Source: Paenibacillus sp. HGH0039 (GTDB lineage: Bacteria > Bacillota > Bacilli > Paenibacillales > NBRC-103111). Taken from it: a stretch of 64,000 nucleotides of DNA. This document shows, in pieces, positions 1-7,636 of the stretch. Location of the stretch: NCBI RefSeq assembly GCF_000411255.1, contig NZ_KE150413.1, positions 970,999-1,034,998 on the forward strand, written 5' to 3'. The position numbers were made by a program, and so were the translations under genes. The notes under the pieces are model-generated. The model saw only the letters and a program-made list of their open reading frames with translations, was not told the origin of the DNA and made no database searches. Numbering within the stretch: position 1 is the first letter of the stretch; each line of letters opens with the position of its first letter.

Positions 1-598
1 TGGAAATGAGCTGGAGCGAATGTTTCACTCCTGATGTGACCAGGATGCTTTCGGGAGAAGCGGAGATGCCGGACCGGGTTTTCATAAAATCGGACACGAC
101 GGCGCGCAAGGACGGTTCCCCCCGCTTATCCGAAAAATAGCTGTAGGCCTGCGTGTAGTCGATTTGGGCGGCGAGTTCGCCGAGCAGACCGAGCGGCATC
201 AGATCCGGGGACAACTCCCCTTTGATCATATTTACGATACCGGGTATGGATGCGGCTTCGCCGATTTTGTCGGTTATGGCCGCGTTGGGATTGAAGAAAC
301 GCCGTCCCAGATAATGATCCCAATTCGGCGCGGTCTGGACGGTAGTTTCCCAGAGGCTTTCGCTGACCCGGGTTCCGCTGCCCTGTACCGAATAAACAAG
401 TCCGGTGGCCCGGAGTTCTTCGTATGCGGCCGATACGGTGCTCCGGTTGACGGACAATTGGAGCGCAAGTTCTCTTTCTGTCGGAAGTCGGGTGCCTGGC
501 GAGAGCTCTCCTTTTAAGATCTGTTCCTTGAAATACGTACAAATTTGACGAAATATAGGGGTATGATCATAGGGCCGCGGTTTCCAGCGCATATTCAT
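1..598 (-). CDS. MocR-type GntR/aminotransferase-fold regulator, partial
   Basis: The minus-strand frame is open from an ATG at 598 to the left edge, so about 199 N-terminal residues are visible and the C-terminus is missing. Residues about 8-75 form a GntR winged helix (motifs GELSPGTRLPTERELA and VNRSTVSAAYEEL). From about residue 120 the sequence becomes the start of a class I aminotransferase fold (FSDKRGEPSLR, then LVTSGVKHSLQL). This architecture is the MocR/PdxR family, in which a PLP-binding domain senses an amino acid or PLP and the helix-turn-helix controls a neighbouring, often divergent, gene. The divergent MFS transporter at 741 is the obvious candidate target, 142 bases away. 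The family call is firm; effector and target are inference. Confidence 0.9.
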   Translation of the reverse strand, partial: MNMRWKPRPYDHTPIFRQICTYFKEQILKGELSPGTRLPTERELALQLSVNRSTVSAAYEELRATGLVYSVQGSGTRVSESLWETTVQTAPNWDHYLGRRFFNPNAAITDKIGEAASIPGIVNMIKGELSPDLMPLGLLGELAAQIDYTQAYSYFSDKRGEPSLRAVVSDFMKTRSGISASPESILVTSGVKHSLQLIS

Positions 599-740
599 GG
601 CTAACCCTCCTTGTTTCGTTTATTATACCGCATGAGGGGATTGGATGGGGAAAAAAACTGGGATTGGCTGGTGTGTCTACATAATTTAGGCGATATACTG
701 AACTTACTCGCTACTACATGACGAGGGTGAAAGGAGTTAG

Positions 741-2066
741 ATGCGTTTGCTGTTCAAAGAGAAAAAATATGCCTGGTTTCTGCTGGCATTCTTATGGGTA
801 TTCGGTTTTGTCGGATCTTTGGGCAGGTTCGTCATGGCCTATTACCAGAAGGACATTTCGGAAACGCTGGGCGTAGGACGAAGCTTTCTGGGCGCCACCT
901 GGTCAACGGCCATTTTTATCGGGGCAATCAGCGCTCCGCTCGGCGGCTGGCTGATCGACAAAATCGGCTACAAGAAAGTCATGATTTATACGGCGATCGC
1001 CAACCTTCTTTCGCTGGCTATCGTCCTGCTTTTCCGGAATCCCATCGGTTACTTCCTCGGATTCGGATTGATTACAGGCATAGCGGGCATAGGAGCCTCG
1101 GCCAGCTATGTGTTGGTCGCGAACTGGTTCAAACATCACCGCGCCAAAGCGTTAATGATCATTGGCAGCGCGGGCTCGCTCGGATTGGCGGTGCTTACTC
1201 CCGTCCTTGTCAGCAACAAGAGCTGGCTGACCTGGACAACGGTGTACACCGTGTTGTTTATTATCTCGCTCGCGTTTATTCCCTTGATTTTATTGATTGT
1301 CCGTTCCAACAAAGAGGCGCCCGAAGAAGAGGCGCCGGCAGCACCCGTACAGGACTCATCGTCACCTACAAATAAGGAACCCGGTGAAGAACAGCCGCCG
1401 GCTCCCGCAGAACCTGTCTTTTCCCTGAAGAAAATGTCGGAAGGCTTCAAGTCTTTCATGGTTTACCTGACCCGCCCGGTTATGCTGGTCATTATGTTCG
1501 CGCTCCTTACCTGCGGAATCAGCATGGGCACCGTCGAAATGAACCTGATGGCCATTCACCAGTTGGCTCACGTGTCGGATGGGATGATGTCCTCGTCCCT
1601 TAGTCTGCTCGGACTTCTGGAGCTGGTGGGAGGAGTCACGTTCTCCTTTCTTCTGGATTACATGCCGCGTGTCAAAGCACTTGCTTACTTATATTTCTTC
1701 CGCATCGCGGGTTTCGCGGTCCTGTTCTTCCACTTCGATTATTCCCCTATTCTCTTCTCGCTGATTTTCGGAGCGACATACCTGGGCGCCGTGCCTGGCG
1801 GTATTCTCGTTGCCGGAGAAGCACTGAATGAAGGGAAGAAACAAATCGGCCTGCAGACGGGTATTCTCCTGCTCATTCATCAGTTGGGCGGAGTCGTTGC
1901 AGCCATTGCCGGCGGCCTCAACTATGACCTTGCGAATGACTATCAGTTCCTGATCGCGGTCAATGTCGTTTTCAGCTTAGTCGCTTCCGCGGGATATTTT
2001 GTTCTTTACCGCAAAGGAATCGGGACCAAGAAAGCTCCTGTTCTTACCGGTGAAGTCGGCGCCTGA
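741..2066 (+). CDS. MFS transporter, oxalate/monocarboxylate (OFA/MCT)-like
   Basis: The 441-residue protein has about twelve hydrophobic helices and a charged, Glu/Pro-rich central loop at about residues 190-225, as in major facilitator permeases. The N-terminal half carries the family loop motif around GGWLIDKIGYKKVM. The start ATG follows GAAAGGAG closely. It stands divergent from the MocR regulator and just upstream of the biosynthetic gene set, from which it is separated by about 260 bases, so it could be an exporter for that product or an independent MocR-regulated permease. Substrate cannot be read from sequence; the resemblance to oxalate/formate or monocarboxylate carriers is by eye. 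Confidence 0.85.
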   Translation: MRLLFKEKKYAWFLLAFLWVFGFVGSLGRFVMAYYQKDISETLGVGRSFLGATWSTAIFIGAISAPLGGWLIDKIGYKKVMIYTAIANLLSLAIVLLFRNPIGYFLGFGLITGIAGIGASASYVLVANWFKHHRAKALMIIGSAGSLGLAVLTPVLVSNKSWLTWTTVYTVLFIISLAFIPLILLIVRSNKEAPEEEAPAAPVQDSSSPTNKEPGEEQPPAPAEPVFSLKKMSEGFKSFMVYLTRPVMLVIMFALLTCGISMGTVEMNLMAIHQLAHVSDGMMSSSLSLLGLLELVGGVTFSFLLDYMPRVKALAYLYFFRIAGFAVLFFHFDYSPILFSLIFGATYLGAVPGGILVAGEALNEGKKQIGLQTGILLLIHQLGGVVAAIAGGLNYDLANDYQFLIAVNVVFSLVASAGYFVLYRKGIGTKKAPVLTGEVGA

Positions 2067-2085
2067 TAGGAAACTTTCAAGAGAG

Positions 2086-2110
2086 GCGGGAAACTGCTCC
2101 CGCTTCTGCT
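2086..2110 (+). terminator. weak hairpin terminator after the MFS gene
   Basis: GCGGGA (2086-2091) pairs with TCCCGC (2098-2103), followed by a short pyrimidine stretch. The T tract is poor, so efficiency is doubtful. It separates the MFS gene from the cluster beginning at 2328. Confidence 0.4.
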
Positions 2111-2327
2111 TGACCGGCAGTCTAAGTCCGGCTTGACGTTTTCCTTACTTTTTGAGTTCGTGATTCGATATTTCTGTGCCGTCGGTATTTTTCGCGGTGT
2201 GCACTGGAGATATATAGTCTATGAGACAACATGAGAAGGTGAAGAAAGCGAGGTGTCGGCATAGGCAGTCCTTTTTTTTAAGCACAAATTGGATATTAAT
2301 AGAAAACTAAGGAGTTGATTTTAAAAT

Positions 2328-3287
2328 ATGAAAATAATACCAAGATACGATGAAGATTTTTTTAACTGTGTGGAAAGTCATTACGTCAGCTATTGGAAAG
2401 CAGAAGGCATCCCGGTTGAATATATGTTTTACGGCGCCTTGGAGGATACCGGTAACGTCTATGAGCATTTTGTCGCAAAAAGGGACAACCGCTGGCTTTT
2501 CCACGATAAAAAACACGTTTTGGACGATATTCATCATTTCGGCCTGACATTACGCCAGGAGAGAATCGAAACGTTCCAAGAAGCGGAACCGAAAATTATC
2601 GAAGCGCTGGATGAGGGGAAAATCGTGTTTTTCTTCATCGACGGGTACTATTTCAAACACCGCACCTTTACTTATCTCCAAAAGCATGAACCCCACTGCA
2701 TGATGATTTCCCAGCTCAGCCACGAGGGCGGAAAGAAATGGTTTATTCAAGATCACTCCCAGCCGGATTTCTTCGACTACTACCCCCATGAAACGGTTGA
2801 AAAAGCCTATGACGATAACCCCACAGAACAATTTGTGAAAGAAATCATGATTTTCGACATCGACCGCGAACGGGCGGCCAATCCTGAACTGGATCAAATC
2901 AAAGCGAAATTCGAGCTCTGGGTCCACGAATGCCGCGACGATTTTAAAATTTACCAGCAGACTATCGACTTTCTGGAAGTCAACCGTGAAGACATCTCCA
3001 AGGTAGAAGAAGAACTGGAGGCATACCAGAATGCGTTTTTCTTCCTTTACAGCTCCCGGCTGCTGTTCAGCCGATTCCTCGATGTCATGAACATTGAAAC
3101 CTCCATCCGCGAATCTTTAAATGAAAGCATCCAATTGACCGACCGAATCCGCAAGCTGATTACCAACTACAAAATCTTGGGGAAAATCAGTGTTCCCAAA
3201 ATTACGGAAGCATGCGGCAAACTCTACGAAATCGAGCCTAAAATGATCCAGACTCTTAAAGAAGAGCTGCTGGCACAGAAAATATAG
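2328..3287 (+). CDS. BtrH-like cysteine acyltransferase, copy 1
   Basis: 319 residues. The N-terminal ~150 residues match the butirosin biosynthesis protein H fold, a papain-like domain: Cys14 in DFFNCVESHY, a His pair H120/H123 in KHEPHC, and Asp142 in FIQDHSQ, which together would form a Cys-His-Asp triad. BtrH moves an acyl group from an acyl carrier protein onto the amine of an aminoglycoside, so this copy may transfer an ACP-bound acyl or aminoacyl group. The C-terminal half is charged and helical. An ACP gene begins 15 bases downstream, which strongly supports an ACP-linked role. The start ATG lies about 13 bases after AAGGAG. Two further relatives are at 11905 and 12952. The reaction and acceptor are inferred. 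Confidence 0.75.
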   Translation: MKIIPRYDEDFFNCVESHYVSYWKAEGIPVEYMFYGALEDTGNVYEHFVAKRDNRWLFHDKKHVLDDIHHFGLTLRQERIETFQEAEPKIIEALDEGKIVFFFIDGYYFKHRTFTYLQKHEPHCMMISQLSHEGGKKWFIQDHSQPDFFDYYPHETVEKAYDDNPTEQFVKEIMIFDIDRERAANPELDQIKAKFELWVHECRDDFKIYQQTIDFLEVNREDISKVEEELEAYQNAFFFLYSSRLLFSRFLDVMNIETSIRESLNESIQLTDRIRKLITNYKILGKISVPKITEACGKLYEIEPKMIQTLKEELLAQKI

Positions 3288-3302
3288 GAGGAGTCAACTT
3301 TT

Positions 3303-3554
3303 ATGAATCCAATCGAGCACAAAATCAGAGAAATTCTTACACAGGCGGACATTGCCGTCGACCAGATCGGAAGCAATGACGATATGACCACAATGGGGCT
3401 TAACTCGTTAACCCTGATTAAATCCATGCTGGAAATCATTAAATTTTACGATCTCGAAATCGATGAGGAAAGCGTGGAATTTTACAACATCAAAACGATT
3501 CAGAACATGGTGGACTTCGTGTCCGCGAATGTGGCCGAGAAAGCTAACGCTTAA
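3303..3554 (+). CDS. acyl carrier protein 1
   Basis: 83 residues with the four-helix carrier-protein pattern. The attachment Ser is in MGLNSLTLIKSMLEI, where the usual DSL is NSL, so the phosphopantetheine site is probably functional. The acidic second half (DLEIDEESVEF) is typical of ACPs. It lies between a BtrH-like transferase and a flavin oxidoreductase with short gaps, so it probably carries the substrate handled by both. It needs a phosphopantetheinyl transferase, which is not in this window. Confidence 0.88.
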   Translation: MNPIEHKIREILTQADIAVDQIGSNDDMTTMGLNSLTLIKSMLEIIKFYDLEIDEESVEFYNIKTIQNMVDFVSANVAEKANA

Positions 3555-3595
3555 CAAAAAACGGGATTTTAAATAGGGAAGGGGCATTTATTTTA

Positions 3596-5290
3596 ATGGA
3601 AAAAACAGCAGGAACAGCAGCACACTATGATGTGATCGTAATCGGGGCGGGAATCGCGGGAACGATCCTGTCCGCCATATTGGCCAGACAGCAGCTCAAC
3701 GTGCTCGTCATCGATGCGGCCACTCATCCGCGTTTTGTGATCGGGGAATCCATGATTCCCGCCACATCTTTTATGATGCGGATTATGGCCGAGCGCTACG
3801 ATGTGCCGGAAATCATGCACTGCAGCACACTGCCGTTTGTTCAAAATCATATCACATCGAATTCCGGAACAAAACGCAATTTCTCGTTCTTCTATCACCG
3901 TGAGGGAGAGGACCAGAATCCGAAGGAAAGCACGCAGTTGCCGGTGCCTAATATCCCTTACGGACCCGAGGCTCATTTGTTCAGACAGGACACCGATGCC
4001 TACATGATGGCGGTGGCCATTAAATACGGCGCCAAAGTGAAGCAGAAGACGATGATCTCCGATATCGACATTCACGAGGATGGCGTAAACATCAAAACGA
4101 CGGCGAACGAAGAGTTCAGCGCCAAGTATATCGTAGACGCGAGCGGCTTCAACTCCGTATTGGCGAAACGTCTCGGTCTGCGCGAAGAGCCGTCGCGGAT
4201 GAAAACGAAATCCCGTTCCATTTTCACCCATATGGTAGGCGTAAAACCGTTCGACGAAATTACAAATAAGGACGAGCACAAGCTCCCGAATCGGATTCAT
4301 AACGGTACGCTGCATCATATTTTTGACGGCGGCTGGCTGTGGGTCATCCCGTTCGACAACAACGCGAAATCGACGAGTATTCTTTGCAGCGTAGGTCTTC
4401 AATACGACCTGAATCGCAATCCGGACAACGTTTCGAACAAAAAGCCGGAGGAAGAATTTGCCGACTTCCTCGAAGCTTATCCCGATGTCAAAAAACAGTT
4501 CGAAAATGCTAAACCGGTAAGAGAATGGATTTCCAGCGGAGGCCGGCTTCAATATTCCGCAAGCAAGGTTATCGGCAAGCGCTTCTGTCTGCTGGCACAC
4601 GCTTCCGCATTTATCGACCCGCTGTTTTCCAGGGGCCTTGCCATTACGACGGAGACGATCAACTCGCTTGCCCAGCGCTTAATCGACGCCGTGAGAGAAG
4701 ACGACTTCAATGAAGAGCGCTTCGAACCGGTTTCCCGTATCATCCAGCAATCTTATGACACGAACGACCGCCTCGTTTCCTGCTCGTACACCGCTTTCCG
4801 TGATTTTAACCTCTGGAATGCCTGGTACCGCGTATGGGCGCTCGGACAAGCTTTTACTTCCCTTCGTCTGACTCAAGTCCTCTCCAAATTTTACAAAGAA
4901 AGAGACTTGCAAATCCTGCTTGATATCGAGAAAGCTCCTTTCATCGGCTCCTTGTGCGTGGATTTTGCGGAGTTCCAGCCTCTGTTTGAAAAGGTAGCTT
5001 CGACGGTGGAAGCGGTCCGCGATCATGGGCTTTCTACGGAAGAAGCGACCAAACGGATTTACGGTTATTACGAAGAAGTGCAGAGCTTCATTCCGGAGCA
5101 GTACGAATTTTTGAACCCGGAAAGACGCTTTATTTCCAAAATGGATATGCTTTCCCTCTATGAAGTCGTCATGTGGGGTGCGCAGCAGGCGCCGGATACG
5201 ATCCGTAAGCTGTATTTCGATATCGACGAATCTTTCCTGAAGGGAACGAAGGAGCCGGCTTCCAATGAGGTTCCCGTTGCGACGGTATAA
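3596..5290 (+). CDS. FAD-dependent halogenase-like oxidoreductase
   Basis: 564 residues. The Rossmann FAD motif GAGIAG is at residues 17-22 and a GES motif at 50-52. Two signatures of flavin-dependent halogenases are present: WxWxIP as WLWVIP (247-252) and F-x-x-P-x-x-S-x-G as FIDPLFSRG (339-347). The catalytic Lys that binds hypohalous acid, normally in a K-x-G segment, seems absent: by-eye alignment gives N89-S90-G91 there, with K93 nearby. It may therefore be a halogenase relative that hydroxylates, oxidises or decarboxylates instead. The adjacent ACP suggests a carrier-tethered substrate. The reduced flavin would come from a separate reductase not seen here. Confidence 0.8.
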   Translation: MEKTAGTAAHYDVIVIGAGIAGTILSAILARQQLNVLVIDAATHPRFVIGESMIPATSFMMRIMAERYDVPEIMHCSTLPFVQNHITSNSGTKRNFSFFYHREGEDQNPKESTQLPVPNIPYGPEAHLFRQDTDAYMMAVAIKYGAKVKQKTMISDIDIHEDGVNIKTTANEEFSAKYIVDASGFNSVLAKRLGLREEPSRMKTKSRSIFTHMVGVKPFDEITNKDEHKLPNRIHNGTLHHIFDGGWLWVIPFDNNAKSTSILCSVGLQYDLNRNPDNVSNKKPEEEFADFLEAYPDVKKQFENAKPVREWISSGGRLQYSASKVIGKRFCLLAHASAFIDPLFSRGLAITTETINSLAQRLIDAVREDDFNEERFEPVSRIIQQSYDTNDRLVSCSYTAFRDFNLWNAWYRVWALGQAFTSLRLTQVLSKFYKERDLQILLDIEKAPFIGSLCVDFAEFQPLFEKVASTVEAVRDHGLSTEEATKRIYGYYEEVQSFIPEQYEFLNPERRFISKMDMLSLYEVVMWGAQQAPDTIRKLYFDIDESFLKGTKEPASNEVPVATV

Positions 5291-5311
5291 CATGTCGGGA
5301 GGACGTAAATC

Positions 5312-6586
5312 ATGCATCTTCTTCTCAATGTAATAGTCGCTCTGATTCTCATTCTTACGTCTGCGCGGATTATGGCGAGAGTGGCGGTCATGCTGAGATT
5401 TCCTTCCGTAATCGGGGAGATGGTAGCGGGGATTCTTCTGGGACCCACCTGCTTCATGTATTTCTTTCCCGAGATCAGCAAATCGGTATTTAATGCGGAT
5501 GTCGGCAATGCGATCTACATTTTAAGCAATTTCGGCTTGTGCCTGTACATGCTGCTCGTCGGTATGGAGATGAAAGGCATCGACCGGAAATCGTTCCGGC
5601 AGGCCGGCTTGCTCGCTTCATCGGGAATTATTCCTCCCTTTCTGCTTGGGGGAGGAATCTCCCTCTTCCTGTATGCGTCCCTTGCGCAGCAGCAGATTAC
5701 CCAGCTCGAATTTTTCCTGTACATGGGTGTCGCTTTATCCATTACCTCGATTCCTATGCTGGCGAGAATCCTCGAAGAGGAGAAGCTGCTTCAGTCCCGT
5801 TTCGCCTCGCTTACTCTGCTGGCGGGAAGTATAGACGATGTGATCTCTTGGTGTATTCTGGCTGTTGTCATCGTCATGGTACAAGCCAAAAATATGTTCT
5901 CGGGAATATCTACTCTGTTGTACACCGTTCTATTCGTTCTGATTGTGCTGTTTGTCGTCAAACCGCTCATGGAACGCTTTGGCGCAAAGGTTCAGAAAGC
6001 CGGTTTTTTGTCGCACGGAGGATTGGCTTTAGTGCTGTTATTGACTTTGGGCGCGAGTTTCGTCACGGAATACATCGGCATTTATGCTGTCTTCGGCTGT
6101 TTTATTCTGGGACTGGCCATGCCGCGAAGCGAAGTGTTTCTCAACGAAATGAACTTCAAAATCAGGGACATTACCGTCGTCTTTTTTCTCCCGCTTTATT
6201 TCGCCTATTCGGGTATGAAGACGAATCTGCTGGACCTGTTCAGCGCCGATATGCTGTTTCCGTTCCTTATCCTGCTGCTTTTCTCCATTCTGGGCAAATA
6301 CGGCGGATGCACGCTTTATATGAGAAAGATCGGATTCAGCTGGAGGGAAGCATCCGCAGTCGGCGGCTTGATGAATGCCAGAGGTCTGATGGAGCTGGTC
6401 GTCATCAACATAGGGATGACTTACGGAATTATTACGCCTAAGCTGTACGCCATGCTCGTACTGATGGCGCTTGTTACTACCGCTCTCGCTATGCCGATCT
6501 ATTATTTCTCCATGGGGACCAAGTCTCGTGCGGCTTCGGCGGTATTCCCTCCTAAAGTCCAGTACCGTACAGAGGACGGGGGATAG
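5312..6586 (+). CDS. CPA2-type Na+(K+)/H+ antiporter
   Basis: 424 residues, with about twelve to thirteen membrane helices. It resembles the cation:proton antiporter-2 (Kef/NapA) family: an N-terminal segment with VIGEMVAGILLGP, SIDDVISWCILA with the paired acidic residues expected in the ion-binding helix, and GGLMNARGLMELV near the end. No C-terminal NAD-binding domain is present. It starts 21 bases after the flavoenzyme and lies between the two ACP genes, so it is co-transcribed with the cluster. Antiporters of this kind occur in some biosynthetic clusters, perhaps for self-protection or energised export; that role is inference. Confidence 0.85.
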   Translation: MHLLLNVIVALILILTSARIMARVAVMLRFPSVIGEMVAGILLGPTCFMYFFPEISKSVFNADVGNAIYILSNFGLCLYMLLVGMEMKGIDRKSFRQAGLLASSGIIPPFLLGGGISLFLYASLAQQQITQLEFFLYMGVALSITSIPMLARILEEEKLLQSRFASLTLLAGSIDDVISWCILAVVIVMVQAKNMFSGISTLLYTVLFVLIVLFVVKPLMERFGAKVQKAGFLSHGGLALVLLLTLGASFVTEYIGIYAVFGCFILGLAMPRSEVFLNEMNFKIRDITVVFFLPLYFAYSGMKTNLLDLFSADMLFPFLILLLFSILGKYGGCTLYMRKIGFSWREASAVGGLMNARGLMELVVINIGMTYGIITPKLYAMLVLMALVTTALAMPIYYFSMGTKSRAASAVFPPKVQYRTEDGG

Positions 6587-6616
6587 GAACATCAATCTGA
6601 AGAAGGTGGGAAAACG

Positions 6617-6874
6617 ATGAATATTCAAGACAAAATCAAACAATTTATTATGGAAGCCTCGGACGGAAATGTGACGCCGGAGGATCTGGAAAGAGTGGGC
6701 GACGACATCGGAAGATTGGGACTCGACTCCCTGGCGAAGATCAAAATCGTCGTTCTGCTGGAAGAAGCTTACGATATTGAAACTGAAGTGGAGGAAATCA
6801 GTCCGGAAGTGCTCAATTCCATTTCCCGTCTGGCGGAATTCATCGAGCAGGAAGTCCAGAAAATTTCTGTATAA
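6617..6874 (+). CDS. acyl carrier protein 2
   Basis: 85 residues. The canonical carrier motif LGLDSLAKIKI contains the Ser for phosphopantetheine, followed by acidic helices (LLEEAYDIETEVEEISPEV). It differs clearly from ACP1 in sequence, so the two probably serve different steps or partners. It is preceded by AAGGTGGG and lies between the antiporter and the class II aldolase. Confidence 0.9.
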   Translation: MNIQDKIKQFIMEASDGNVTPEDLERVGDDIGRLGLDSLAKIKIVVLLEEAYDIETEVEEISPEVLNSISRLAEFIEQEVQKISV

Positions 6875-6915
6875 CGCTCTTTAATCATTCTTCAACCGGA
6901 AGGGGACTAAAATCA

Positions 6916-7635
6916 GTGAGCCAGTTTATTGAAGAGATGGTCTATGCCTCTCAAATTTTGTACCTGGAGGGACATAACGACATTAACAACGGGCAAATTT
7001 CCTACCGTGATCCTGAATCGGGAAATATCTGGATCCGGAAAGGGTTCCTGGGCTGGGAAGAAACGACGCCTGACGATTTTATCCTTATCGATTCCGAAGG
7101 CAACCGTTTGAAGGGAGAGGGGCATATTCCCTCGGAATGGCCGCTTCACACAGAAACCTACAAAGCGAGGGCGGACGTGAACTGCATTATCCATTCGCAT
7201 CCCCCGTATTCCATGATTTTCAGTGCCACGGATTTGGACCTTCGTCCGGTCACGCACGATGCTACGCCGATTATGAATACACAGCGGTTTACGCTGACTA
7301 CAAATACGGTAACGAATCCGAATATTGCGGCACAGGTAGCCGAGTCGCTCGGTAAAAGCAACACGCTGCTGCTCAAAAACCACGGGCTGGTCGCAGCCGG
7401 CAAAACGATTCCGGAAACCGTCTGCTGGGCGGCCGTTCTGGAGAATGCTTGCAAACTTCAGCTGATCGCCGAATCGACAGGTGTTCCCTACACATGGACA
7501 GAAGGCCATGAGATCAAAATGAAAAGCAAAATCATTTTTGGCGCGACAGCGATCCGGGAATACTGGGCCTACTGGTGCAGGAAGGCAGACCGGCATTTTA
7601 ATCCCCATTCCAAAAATCATTTGGTAGGAGTGTAA
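6916..7635 (+). CDS. class II aldolase/adducin family protein
   Basis: 239 residues from a GTG start about 10 bases after GGAAGGGG. The zinc ligands of the L-fuculose-phosphate aldolase family are visible: HSHPPYS gives two His and KNHGLVAAG the third. The catalytic Glu lies in PSEWPLH. Members split or join carbon chains next to a hydroxyl or act as related decarboxylases. In this cluster it could make or cleave a hydroxylated intermediate. The stop is one base before the next gene's ATG, implying translational coupling. Substrate unknown. Confidence 0.85.
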   Translation: MSQFIEEMVYASQILYLEGHNDINNGQISYRDPESGNIWIRKGFLGWEETTPDDFILIDSEGNRLKGEGHIPSEWPLHTETYKARADVNCIIHSHPPYSMIFSATDLDLRPVTHDATPIMNTQRFTLTTNTVTNPNIAAQVAESLGKSNTLLLKNHGLVAAGKTIPETVCWAAVLENACKLQLIAESTGVPYTWTEGHEIKMKSKIIFGATAIREYWAYWCRKADRHFNPHSKNHLVGV

Positions 7636-7636
7636 C

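Noticed and set aside
126-542. 138-codon minus-strand frame at the left edge
   Set aside because: Out-of-frame shadow of the MocR regulator, whose true frame is open to the window edge.
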